DNA of 63,916 bases from Bacillus sp. AFS055030 (GTDB taxonomy: Bacteria > Bacillota > Bacilli > Bacillales > Bacillaceae_G), in assembly GCF_002574545.1 (NCBI RefSeq), contig NZ_NUGT01000008.1, forward strand, positions 9,995-73,910. Reading direction: 5' to 3'. Below the pieces are notes generated by a model that saw nothing but the letters and a program-made list of their open reading frames with translations, did not search any database and was not told the origin of the DNA. The translations under genes and the position numbers were made by a program. Positions 1-7,730 of this stretch are shown here, one piece after another (position 1 is the first letter of the stretch; every line of letters starts with the position of its first letter).

Positions 1-309
1 CTGTTATGAGGAAGTATCTTTCAAATTTTCGGCGGTTTTCTTCCTCATGAACCTGTTATAAGTATCTTTCAAATTTTCGGTGGTTTCCTTCCTCATGAAC
101 CTGCTATGAGGAAGTATCTTTCAAATTTTCGGCGGTTTCCTTCCCCATGAACCTGTTATGAGGAAGTATCATTCAAATTTTCAGTGGTTTCCTTCCCCAT
201 GAACCTGTCATAAGGAATATGAACCTGTTATGAGGAAGTATCTTTCAAATTTTCGGCGGTTTCCTTCCCCATGAACCTGTTATGAGGAAGTATCATTCAA
301 ATTTTCGCT
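1..309. repeat. 52-bp tandem hairpin-repeat array 1 (cut by window edge)
   Basis: About six tandem copies of a unit of about 52 bp; ATGAACC-type cores begin near 47, 95, 147, 199, 219 and 271. Each full unit carries an inverted repeat, arms CTTCCTCAT and ATGAGGAAG around a 9-nt loop, so RNA or single-stranded DNA could form one hairpin per unit. The copy after 47 lacks a few bases and the one after 199 is cut to 20 bp. The array enters from outside the window. It is the same family as the array at 17450-18268. Confidence 0.9.
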
Positions 310-366
310 CAAATATAAACTTAAACTTCTGTTGTTCAATATTGACAATGCTTTATTTCAACAGTA
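300..366 (+). repeat. Conserved 3' border of hairpin array 1
   Basis: The sequence after the last unit is nearly the same as that after array 2 (18258-18331). It includes a shared block resembling TTGTTCAATATTGACAATG followed by TTTATTTCAACAGT. No open reading frame is seen in it. A fixed border next to a variable-copy array suggests that array and border move or amplify as one element. Confidence 0.75.
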
Positions 367-370
367 AAAG

Positions 371-401
371 AATACCCCCATCACTAGGATGGGGGGGTAT
401 T
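371..401 (-). terminator. Hairpin terminator of the small minus-strand gene
   Basis: Perfect inverted repeat with arms AATACCCCCATC and GATGGGGG..TATT. On the minus strand it is followed by a T-rich run and lies directly after the stop of the gene at 402-557. Confidence 0.6.
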
Positions 402-557
402 CTATGAATGCTCATTTTCTTTAGGCAGAGAAAGTTTCGGATCTATTCTAAGTGCATCATCCTTATTTAAAGCTCTTTTCAATAACAAAAATAATGAACC
501 AGTCATACCAAGAAGAATAATGACAAAAAAGAAAAAGATGAGTACATCATAGACCAA
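402..557 (-). CDS. Small single-pass membrane protein, 51 aa, unknown function
   Basis: A minus-strand frame starting with TTG (557-555), 8 nt behind a strong Shine-Dalgarno AAAAGGGGG. The protein has a hydrophobic N-terminal half (about residues 5-26, rich in Phe, Ile and Leu), then a short positively charged stretch and a polar C-terminal tail of about 20 residues. That is the layout of a small anchored membrane peptide with a cytoplasmic tail. A hairpin terminator follows immediately, which supports a real transcription unit. I do not recognise the family. Confidence 0.65.
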   Translation of the reverse strand: MVYDVLIFFFFVIILLGMTGSLFLLLKRALNKDDALRIDPKLSLPKENEHS

Positions 558-901
558 TGATAAAACCCCCTTTTAAAATTTTTCTGTAATTATATATATG
601 AATGAAGAAAAGGACAGATAACCAAAATTCACAAAGTGTTCAAAAATTAAATGCATATTTAAAGTGTGAATAAAATATTTTTATTATTTGGTGATTGAAT
701 GAACTAAAAGATAGCGATAACAGCATTCGTAACAGTTACACCTAAAATCTGGATTAGAACACGAAACAAAAAAATAGTTAAAACTCAAACTCATTACCGT
801 TGACTTAGGTAAAAATAGTCGTTGAACGATCGAATAGTATCATGTTACATTTTTCACATATTTAACTGTGAGAATTTGATGGGGGTTTCAAATATAGTAG
901 G

Positions 902-920
902 CAAATAGTTAAACTATTTG
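902..920. promoter_or_regulatory. 19-bp perfect palindrome upstream of the WxL operon
   Basis: Arms CAAATAGTT and AACTATTTG around a single central A, about 90 nt before the DUF916 gene. It is a good candidate operator. No convincing -35/-10 pair could be fixed beside it. The remaining part of 558-1010 is AT-rich, with nothing else recognisable except the Shine-Dalgarno AAAAGGAG just before 1011. Confidence 0.4.
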
Positions 921-1010
921 TGTATTGCAAATAAATCGAATAAAGATACTAAACAAAAGTAATCTAATTTGCATGAATTTTTTTAGTCAAGATCAAAAAA
1001 GGAGCTATCT

Positions 1011-2012
1011 ATGAATGTACTAAAAAAAATGATTATTATTTTCTTTCTAATAAATATTAATAACTTTCATGCAAGTGCAGCTGAAATGAATTTTGCAGTA
1101 TCGCCTGTTATGCCAACTAATCAAATTGATCAGAGCAAAACTTATTTTGATTTGAGAATGAAACCAGGACAAAAACAAATCTTAAATGTTCAAATTAAAA
1201 ATGATACGAATAAAAATATAGTTGTTCAGACAAAAGCTAATTCAGCGACTACAAATAGTAATGGAATTACGGATTACAGTGTTTCAAATTCAAAAGTAGA
1301 CGATACGTTAGAAATACCTTTCGCTACGATTGCTAAAGTAAAAAAAGAGACAAAAATTCCAGCAAAAAGTGAGTCAACAATAGAGATTACGATTGAGATG
1401 CCGAATCAGCAATTCGATGGTGTTATACTAGGTGGACTTCATTTTAGTGAGAAAGAAGACGAAGGAAAAGCAAAAAAAGAAGATGGAAGCGTTCAAATAA
1501 AAAATAAATATGCGTATGTTATTGGTGTTTTATTAAGAGAAACCGATAAAGTAGTCAAGCCAGATTTGAAATTAAATGAAGTGAAACCAGCACAAATCAA
1601 TGCACGAAATGTAGTGACAGCAAATTTACAAAATATAAAGCCAGCTATGTTAAAAAATTTGAGCGTAGATGCGAAAGTATATACGGAACATGGTGAAAAA
1701 ATCCTTCATGAAACAATGAAAGAAAATCTAAGAATGGCACCGAATTCAAATTTTGATTATGCAATAGATTGGGATGACCAAGCGATTGAGCCTGGTAATT
1801 ACCGTATAGAAATAAACGCCTCAGATGGTGAGCAATCATGGAAATGGACAAGAATATATACCGTTAAGAGCAATTCAGCAGAAGAACTAAATACTTTAGA
1901 TCTGAACAAGGATAGTAAAATGTGGTACGTAATCGGCGGTATTTTATTCCTTTTACTAGTCATTTTTACGTTTATCTTAATTAGACGTTTAAAGAATATA
2001 GAGAAACAGTAA
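1011..2012 (+). CDS. DUF916/DUF3324 WxL-interacting cell-surface protein
   Basis: This 333-aa protein has a signal peptide (about 1-23), a DUF916-type beta-sandwich domain beginning with the FAVSPVMP motif (about 27-150), a DUF3324-like region (about 160-290), and a C-terminal membrane helix (about 304-325) with a positively charged tail. Members of this family (WxLIP) bind peptidoglycan and WxL-domain proteins at the surface of Gram-positive cells. The gene lies directly before a WxL gene, the usual pairing. The start is fixed by AAAAGGAGC 7 nt upstream. The operon may be controlled through the palindrome at 902-920. Confidence 0.9.
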   Translation: MNVLKKMIIIFFLININNFHASAAEMNFAVSPVMPTNQIDQSKTYFDLRMKPGQKQILNVQIKNDTNKNIVVQTKANSATTNSNGITDYSVSNSKVDDTLEIPFATIAKVKKETKIPAKSESTIEITIEMPNQQFDGVILGGLHFSEKEDEGKAKKEDGSVQIKNKYAYVIGVLLRETDKVVKPDLKLNEVKPAQINARNVVTANLQNIKPAMLKNLSVDAKVYTEHGEKILHETMKENLRMAPNSNFDYAIDWDDQAIEPGNYRIEINASDGEQSWKWTRIYTVKSNSAEELNTLDLNKDSKMWYVIGGILFLLLVIFTFILIRRLKNIEKQ

Positions 2013-2043
2013 AGAAAAATTAATTTTGAAATGGGGAAACAAA

Positions 2044-4116
2044 ATGGTGAAAAAAAGAAAACGTCTTTTTAAAGCAATTGTTTTAGCTTCTATTTTTGTC
2101 ATCATAATGAGTGTGACAAAGCCGAATGAACTTGGAGTTAAGGGATTACTTAAACCTACTACTACAGAAGCAGCAACCTTTCCAAACTTATTTCAAAACT
2201 CTACATTTAATTTTGATAGTCAAACAACTACTTTTCCAAATTGGACATTTGTGTCGTATTTAAATAGAGGCCAAGAACTAGGTCCTTATAGCCCTAATTT
2301 TGAAGGGCAAAGTGGAGGTTGGTATAAGGTGTTTGGTGAAGTTGATCCACAAAGTTATGTTAAACCTATTTCAGGTATTGGAGGGATTTTATTAAAAGTT
2401 TTCAACACTGTAGATTCTCAAGAGTTTGTAGGTATGAAGCAAACGATTAATACAATTCCAGGGCAAACTTATACCTTAAAGTTTTCTTTTAACCTTATTG
2501 AACATAAGTATACCAAACCTAGGTATAGCTGGTTATTAAGTGATACTCTTCCTTCGCCAGTAAATGAATGGAAAGACTACACAGATCCTGAGAATATAAC
2601 GTATACTTTCACCGCTATTGGAACAACAGTAAATTTTAGAATTCTTTTTGAAGACGGTGGACATGAAGCTATTGATGGTAGTGGATATCAAATCTTTCAG
2701 GTTTTTCCTGTTTCAGTCACATTGATCGATGCTCAAGCACCAAAAATAACGGATGCTATTATTACCATACCAGAAGATTACACAGGTGGTACATCATGGA
2801 CCAATAAAAACACGACAATTCACTTCACAGCAACTGATGATTATGGGGTTGATCCGACATCGTACGAGGTTTCTACAAATAATGGTGCTACATGGAATAA
2901 AGATGGATTAAGTAATGCAACCTCAACAGGCGTTGATTATACAGTTTCAACCCAAGGTACGACAAATATTCAAATTAGAGTAAAAGATGATTCTGGAAAC
3001 CAAAGTAATCCGGAAACTGATCCTGGAGCTAAAATTACTGTCAAAATTGATAAAGAACCTCCTATTACTAACTATGCAAACGGGCAATTATATAATAGTA
3101 ATACAGCAACAAATATTACATTTAGTGATGCGCTAAGCGGTATTGATACAGCAAAATTAAATGGGACTACCATTACTTCTGGTACGATCAATCCTGATGA
3201 TGGTGAACATACATTAGTCATCACGGATCTAGCAGGTAATCAAACAATTCGACACTTTACAGTAGACAAAACGATTTTACCGCCAGTTATTAATTCCATT
3301 ACAGATATAAGTACAAGTATAACGGGAACAGCAGAGGCAAGTAGTACAGTAAGGATCATTTTACCAGATCAATCAATTCTAACGACAATCACTGAAACAG
3401 ATGGTTCGTATTCGGTATCTATACCGCCACGGACGTTGTATGAGGGAGATGTAGTGAGGGCAACTGCAACCGATATTGCAGGGAATACTAGTACAGAAAC
3501 ATTTGCTACCGTAACAGCAGAAACAAAAAATCCAGTTGATCCAACAAACCCAACAAATCCAGTCGAGCCAGTAAACCCAACTGATCCAAATAATCCTCAT
3601 GAACCAGGAACAAAGAGTTCATTAAGTATTGATTATGTCTCAAATTTTAACTTTGGTGAACATGAAATTTCAGGTAGTAATGAAGTTTATACTGCTCAAT
3701 TAGATCAAGTAAAACAAACTTCCGATGGTTCAGTCATTCAAGTACCAAATTTCATTCAAGTAACAGACCACCGAAGAGCAAAAACAGGGTGGAAATTATC
3801 CGTACAACAAAATGAACAATTTAAGAGTGGAAATAATGAGCTATCTGGTGCCGTATTAAAATTAACTGATCCTATTTTAAACTCAACGACTGACGAGCAG
3901 TATAAACCAGTAGCCAAAACAGTAACATTGGTTCCAGGTGGAGGTGCACAGGATGTAGCCTTTGCAGATGAGGGAAAGGGATTCGGAACATGGACGATTT
4001 CATATGGTCTGAATTCATCAAATGTTACTCTTTTCGTGCCAGGAGGGGCCTATAAAGAAGTAGGAGCTAAATATAAGACGACTTTAACGTGGACTTTAGC
4101 AGATACACCACTTTAA
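2044..4116 (+). CDS. WxL-domain surface protein with Ig-like repeats
   Basis: About 690 aa. A signal sequence is followed by an N-terminal jelly-roll-like region (about 45-225), several bacterial Ig-like modules (about 230-490), a Pro/Asn/Thr linker of PTNP-type repeats (about 498-525) and a C-terminal WxL domain. The two signature motifs are seen as GWKLSV (near residue 581) and TWTL (near 682, close to the C-terminus). WxL domains bind peptidoglycan non-covalently. The partner is the DUF916 protein just upstream, probably co-transcribed. I chose ATG 2044 because GGGG lies 6 nt before it; an in-frame ATG at 2026 has no ribosome site. Confidence 0.88.
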   Translation: MVKKRKRLFKAIVLASIFVIIMSVTKPNELGVKGLLKPTTTEAATFPNLFQNSTFNFDSQTTTFPNWTFVSYLNRGQELGPYSPNFEGQSGGWYKVFGEVDPQSYVKPISGIGGILLKVFNTVDSQEFVGMKQTINTIPGQTYTLKFSFNLIEHKYTKPRYSWLLSDTLPSPVNEWKDYTDPENITYTFTAIGTTVNFRILFEDGGHEAIDGSGYQIFQVFPVSVTLIDAQAPKITDAIITIPEDYTGGTSWTNKNTTIHFTATDDYGVDPTSYEVSTNNGATWNKDGLSNATSTGVDYTVSTQGTTNIQIRVKDDSGNQSNPETDPGAKITVKIDKEPPITNYANGQLYNSNTATNITFSDALSGIDTAKLNGTTITSGTINPDDGEHTLVITDLAGNQTIRHFTVDKTILPPVINSITDISTSITGTAEASSTVRIILPDQSILTTITETDGSYSVSIPPRTLYEGDVVRATATDIAGNTSTETFATVTAETKNPVDPTNPTNPVEPVNPTDPNNPHEPGTKSSLSIDYVSNFNFGEHEISGSNEVYTAQLDQVKQTSDGSVIQVPNFIQVTDHRRAKTGWKLSVQQNEQFKSGNNELSGAVLKLTDPILNSTTDEQYKPVAKTVTLVPGGGAQDVAFADEGKGFGTWTISYGLNSSNVTLFVPGGAYKEVGAKYKTTLTWTLADTPL

Positions 4117-4150
4117 AATCATGAAATAATTTGAAGTAAAAGGAAAAGTT

Positions 4151-4197
4151 AACCCCCTATCAAGCTGAATAATTGATGGGGGATTCTGTTCCTTTTT
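4151..4197 (+). terminator. Terminator after the WxL operon
   Basis: Stem CCCCCTATCAA / TTGATGGGGG followed by a T-rich stretch. It lies between convergent genes and could serve both strands. Confidence 0.7.
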
Positions 4198-4222
4198 AAT
4201 TTATTTGTAAAGGTTTCTATAC

Positions 4223-4804
4223 TTATGCTGCTTGATTACGGTTCTTTTTAACATGAACAAGAACTGGCGCAGAAGAAAGTAAAATGATTAATAGAACTGC
4301 ACTAATAATAAATGAAGGAACCATGTACCAAGCATTATATACTAATGAATAAAGTGAAACTGGTGTACCTTTTGGTGCGTATGAACCGTAGAAAACGATC
4401 CCAGCAATAAAGTGGCAGATGAATCGAGCAAGTGAGCCGATAAAAGTTCCTAAAATTATATAGGCTGCTGCTCTTTTTTTATTGCCATTTGTTAAGCTAT
4501 TTTTTATTTGTTTATAAACAAGACCAGCTAATCCGAGACTTGTAAATGCGACAATATAGTCTAAAAATACTTGAATTGGATGAACGAAATATAGCTTTGT
4601 AACGATTTGTAGTGCTGCTAATAATAGACCAGTAATTAATCCTTCTTTAAATCCCCAACGAAAAGCAATTAGAAAAACTGGAATCATTGATAATGATACA
4701 GAGCCACCTTGAGGTGCAGTAAACAATGGTAAGAAATCAAAAACGATTGCTAGTGCTGCACACATTGCTATTTCCGCCATTAATTGAATCTTTGATGTCT
4801 TCAT
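4223..4804 (-). CDS. thiT: Thiamine ECF transporter S component ThiT
   Basis: A 193-aa hydrophobic protein with six predicted membrane segments, matching the ThiT (YuaJ) family: conserved start around EIAMCAALAIVFD, the PQGGSVSLSMIP loop, and a C-terminal segment with NAWYMVPSF that contributes to thiamine binding. ThiT is the substrate-binding subunit that works with the shared ECF module (EcfA, EcfA', EcfT), which is not encoded here. AAAGGGGG precedes the ATG by 8 nt. The TPP riboswitch and terminator upstream (4988-5131) predict repression when thiamine pyrophosphate is plentiful, which confirms the substrate. Confidence 0.95.
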   Translation of the reverse strand: MKTSKIQLMAEIAMCAALAIVFDFLPLFTAPQGGSVSLSMIPVFLIAFRWGFKEGLITGLLLAALQIVTKLYFVHPIQVFLDYIVAFTSLGLAGLVYKQIKNSLTNGNKKRAAAYIILGTFIGSLARFICHFIAGIVFYGSYAPKGTPVSLYSLVYNAWYMVPSFIISAVLLIILLSSAPVLVHVKKNRNQAA

Positions 4805-4819
4805 CTCTATTTCCCCCTT

Positions 4820-4960
4820 TATCTAGTGGACAACCTATGTAGTGAAACACTTTGAAAATAATGAAGTTAGCGACTAGTCGCATACATTTGTCATGCCTAG
4901 TTCGTGCGCCTTGCCCTTTGTGGAATCGAGGTATGAGGCGTGCCACTTCCACATTTCAAA
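4820..4960 (-). other. Unassigned stretch between riboswitch terminator and thiT
   Basis: About 180 nt separate the riboswitch terminator from the thiT start, longer than usual. The stretch contains a perfect 12-bp palindrome GCGACTAGTCGC (4870-4881) and is less AT-rich than its surroundings. No gene is convincing here; the short open frame lacks a ribosome site. Confidence 0.4.
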
Positions 4961-4987
4961 TTTAGGGAGATTTTAGTAGGAATAAAT

Positions 4988-5032
4988 AAAAAAAGCAATA
5001 CTGGGTAGCATGATGATCCCGGCATTGCTTTT
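4988..5032 (-). terminator. Riboswitch-controlled terminator
   Basis: On the minus strand, a long stem with outer arms AAGCAAT(G/A)C... and ...ATTGCTT is followed by seven Ts. It lies directly 3' of the TPP aptamer, so it is the likely expression platform for thiT. Confidence 0.88.
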
Positions 5033-5034
5033 CA

Positions 5035-5131
5035 TCGTGCCACATCCCTACGTTAGTACTAACTAACAGGTTCAGAGGGTAAGAATAGCTTAATCTATTC
5101 ACTCTCAGCCAAATGGCTCCCCTTGTGGTTT
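5035..5131 (-). promoter_or_regulatory. TPP (thiamine pyrophosphate) riboswitch
   Basis: The minus strand shows the conserved THI-box landmarks in order: AAGGGGAGCC, GGCTGAGAG, an optional stem, ACCCTCTGAACCTG, and a closing segment with CGTAGGGA. The hairpin terminator right after it indicates transcriptional attenuation of thiT. Confidence 0.95.
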
Positions 5132-5478
5132 AACTTACATTTAGTTGTCTTTACTAAATATAGTCAAGGTCATTTAAAAATACAATTAATTTATCTGTAA
5201 AAATTAAAAATGTTGATCAAATTTAATGGAATTTGTGAAAGTATCGGTTCATACCTTACAAAGTTTTTTTTAGATAATCAATGAAATTATTTTAAAAAAA
5301 TGAGTGTAATCATAGCTATTCTGTAAAAAATAAGCATGATAACTCTTATCTTATTTATACTAGCCATAAATTATTCACAATGGCTTGCTTTTCATTTTAA
5401 AATATACCGTGTAGAATAATACAAAAGAAACAGCTAAATTTTGGCATAAAGTGTAAATAATTTGAAGGAGACATTGAG
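5132..5478. other. AT-rich intergenic region, divergent promoters
   Basis: It separates the thiT leader (minus) from yfkJ (plus) and must hold both promoters. No confident promoter, RNA or gene could be called. The Shine-Dalgarno GAAGGAGA for yfkJ lies at its end. Confidence 0.5.
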
Positions 5479-5955
5479 ATGATTCAAGTATTATTTGTCT
5501 GTTTAGGTAACATTTGTCGATCGCCAATGGCTGAGGCTGTTTTTCGTCATTTAGTGACAGAAAAAGGGTTAGATAAACAATTTATGATAGACTCAGCTGG
5601 TACTGGAGATTGGCATATTGGCCATCCTCCGCATAAGGGAACACAAGGTTTATTAAGTGAAAAAGGTATAAACTTCGAAGGTATGAAAGCTCGAAAAGTG
5701 ACAGAAAATGACTTTAAATATTTTAGTTATATTGTCGCTATGGATGCACAGAATAAAGAGGATTTAATGAATTTAGCAAGAAATAATTGTATAGGAGAGA
5801 TTTCACTACTTTCAGATTATGTTCCAGCATCAATGTGGAAGGAAGTGCCTGATCCATATTATACGGGTAATTTTAATGAAGTATATGAGATCATTACAGA
5901 AGGATGCACTCATTTACTTCAGCATATTTTAAAGCAACACCAATTAACAGTTTAG
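5479..5955 (+). CDS. yfkJ: Low-molecular-weight protein-tyrosine phosphatase (YfkJ-like)
   Basis: A 158-aa LMW-PTP. The phosphate-binding loop is seen at the N-terminus as C8-LGNIC-R14-S, the CX5R signature with nucleophile Cys8. The general-acid Asp lies in the DPYY motif at 125-128. It removes phosphate from tyrosine (or arginine) residues of cytoplasmic proteins; B. subtilis YfkJ is the closest match by context. It begins the yfkJ-yfkI-yfkH operon, with 13 nt to the next gene. GAAGGAGA 8 nt upstream fixes the ATG. Confidence 0.92.
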   Translation: MIQVLFVCLGNICRSPMAEAVFRHLVTEKGLDKQFMIDSAGTGDWHIGHPPHKGTQGLLSEKGINFEGMKARKVTENDFKYFSYIVAMDAQNKEDLMNLARNNCIGEISLLSDYVPASMWKEVPDPYYTGNFNEVYEIITEGCTHLLQHILKQHQLTV

Positions 5956-5968
5956 AGGAGGATGTAGA

Positions 5969-6523
5969 ATGTCAAAACGTAACAAAGCTTTACGCAATAT
6001 TCTAGTCGGAGTCGCAATTGGTGCAGGGGTTACTCTACTTAACAAAGAAAATCGTGAGAAAATCTCACGTAAAGGAAGAAGCGTAACAAACAAATTAAAT
6101 CAAATTAAAGAAGATCCAGAAATAGTAAAAGGTGCTGTTCGAAATCAGTTGAGAGTAGTACAAAACTCAGTTGAGAAATTAGAAGGCAATGTACAAATTG
6201 TAAAAGATAAATGGATCGAAATTAAAGATTCAACACTAAACAAGTTTGATAAAGGCTCTTCTAAAGTAACAGAAAAAGCAGTTGAAGCAGTAGAAGAGAA
6301 AATTGAAGATTCAATTGACCTAGAAGAGGGTAAATCGCAAATTTCAGCGACTTCATTAGAAGTAAATCATGAAAATGAAACTTCTCAACATGAAACTTCT
6401 GAAACTGACGAGCAGTTAGAAGCTACTCTTGAAGGTATTGAAGAATTAACTGAAGAAAATGCAGATGAAGTACAAGAGAAAGTAGAATCAATTTTATTGG
6501 CAGGTAATACATCTAAAGAATAA
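5969..6523 (+). CDS. yfkI: YfkI-like protein with YtxH-type N-terminus
   Basis: A 184-aa protein with a short hydrophobic segment (about 11-24), then long charged amphipathic helices rich in Lys and Glu, ending in an acidic tail (about 115-184). The layout resembles YtxH-type stress proteins. By position between yfkJ and a YihY-family gene it corresponds to B. subtilis YfkI, whose role is unknown. AGGAGGATG precedes the ATG. The helical region probably forms coiled coils at the inner face of the membrane. Confidence 0.8.
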   Translation: MSKRNKALRNILVGVAIGAGVTLLNKENREKISRKGRSVTNKLNQIKEDPEIVKGAVRNQLRVVQNSVEKLEGNVQIVKDKWIEIKDSTLNKFDKGSSKVTEKAVEAVEEKIEDSIDLEEGKSQISATSLEVNHENETSQHETSETDEQLEATLEGIEELTEENADEVQEKVESILLAGNTSKE

Positions 6524-6540
6524 CAATTGAAGGTGTCAAT

Positions 6541-7422
6541 TTGATTAAGAAAAAGAATTCTATTGTAGCATTTGTTTGGGATTTAGTGAAAAAATGTATG
6601 GAAGACGAAATAGTATCTCGTTCAGCGGAGCTAGCATATTACTTGATGCTATCTCTTTTTCCATTTCTACTTGTTTTAACGCAAGTCGTAACTTATTTAC
6701 CGCTATCTACTGAGCAAATATTGTCATTTTTGAGTCAATATGCTCCGCCAGATGCAATGGCGATTATTCGAAGTAATTTACAGTTAATAATCGGACAATC
6801 ACATGGTGGCGTTTTATCAGTCGGGTTAATCGCGACGATTTGGGCTGCATCCAACGGGATTAATGCAATTATCCGAGCGCTTAATGATGCGTATGATGTT
6901 GAGGATAAACGAAATTACTTTGTTGCAAGAGGTGTTTCAATCCTTTTAACCATTATTATGATTTTTGTGATCGTGTTTGCATTGTTAATACCAGTGTTTG
7001 GGAAAGTAATTGCGAAGTCTGTATTTGAATTTTTAGACATATCTAATGATTTCTTGGCCACTTGGAGCATTATTCGTTGGTCACTAAGCTTTGTGATTTT
7101 AATGGTTGTATTTACTGTTTTATATTCAATTGGACCGAGTAAAGTAGTTCACATTAAAAAAGTATTCTTTGGTTCTCTATTTGCAACATTTGGATGGATT
7201 ATTTCTTCATTTGGATTTGCTTTTTACGTAGATAATTTTGGTAATTACACAATTCATTATGGTAGTTTAGGTGGAATTATTATCTTGATGATTTGGTTTT
7301 TTATTTCGGCAATGGTTGTGATTATTGGTGGGGAGCTTAATGCATTAATAAAGCAAAGACAATATGGTAAGCACAAACCTAAACCAAAATTAATTGACCC
7401 AAATAATCCAAATCCAAAATAA
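6541..7422 (+). CDS. yfkH: YihY/BrkB-family membrane protein (YfkH)
   Basis: A 293-aa membrane protein with about six helices, matching the YihY/UPF0761 (BrkB) family. Recognisable blocks are RSAELAYYLMLSLFPFLL near the N-terminus, the WAASNGINAIIRALNDAY region, and a terminal helix with IWFFISAMVVIIGGELNA. The function of the family is not settled; an older link to ribonuclease BN was wrong. Translation starts with TTG at 6541 behind GAAGGTG. It is the last gene of the yfkJ-I-H operon. Confidence 0.88.
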   Translation: MIKKKNSIVAFVWDLVKKCMEDEIVSRSAELAYYLMLSLFPFLLVLTQVVTYLPLSTEQILSFLSQYAPPDAMAIIRSNLQLIIGQSHGGVLSVGLIATIWAASNGINAIIRALNDAYDVEDKRNYFVARGVSILLTIIMIFVIVFALLIPVFGKVIAKSVFEFLDISNDFLATWSIIRWSLSFVILMVVFTVLYSIGPSKVVHIKKVFFGSLFATFGWIISSFGFAFYVDNFGNYTIHYGSLGGIIILMIWFFISAMVVIIGGELNALIKQRQYGKHKPKPKLIDPNNPNPK

Positions 7423-7515
7423 TTTCTTCTATTGTATAATGGAGTTTTCTTCCATGAGTAGTCTTATTTTAGAGAGGTAAACTAAAATAGACTTCAAAAA
7501 GGGAGGAAATTTGAA

Positions 7516-7629
7516 ATGAGTAATAATAAGAAAAATCATAATGATAAATCGAATAAGAAACAAAAAAGCAGCTCTCATCCAAAGAACAAAACTAGTGGTT
7601 CGGCAAACGGTCATAATGATTATCATTAA
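7516..7629 (+). CDS. Small hydrophilic protein, 37 aa
   Basis: An ATG frame preceded by a perfect GGGAGGAAA Shine-Dalgarno. The product is very rich in Asn, Lys, Ser and His, with no hydrophobic segment, and ends in HNDYH. The composition recalls minor small acid-soluble spore proteins such as SspN or SspP, but the match is too weak to name it. A bidirectional terminator follows 67 nt downstream, so it may be its own unit or the tail of the yfkJIH transcript. Confidence 0.55.
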   Translation: MSNNKKNHNDKSNKKQKSSSHPKNKTSGSANGHNDYH

Positions 7630-7696
7630 GTTTAGACTGACTAGAATAATTGCTTTTCCTGCTAAAAAGCTCATTATTAGTTAGTTTAAAAAAGAA

Positions 7697-7730
7697 AGCA
7701 TCGTACAATTTTGTACGATGCTTTTTTTTT
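7697..7730. terminator. Bidirectional terminator between convergent genes
   Basis: Perfect 12-bp stem AGCATCGTACAA / TTGTACGATGCT with a 2-nt loop and eight Ts. An A run on the other side lets it work for the ATPase gene on the minus strand as well. Confidence 0.88.

Noticed and set aside
2026-2043. Start of the WxL protein at ATG 2026
   Set aside because: No Shine-Dalgarno sequence before it; the GGGG inside this stretch serves ATG 2044.
3379-3600. Minus-strand open frame within the WxL gene, rich in Trp, Cys and Ile
   Set aside because: It is antisense to the Pro/Asn/Thr linker repeats and Ig-like modules; its composition is a by-product of that coding sequence.
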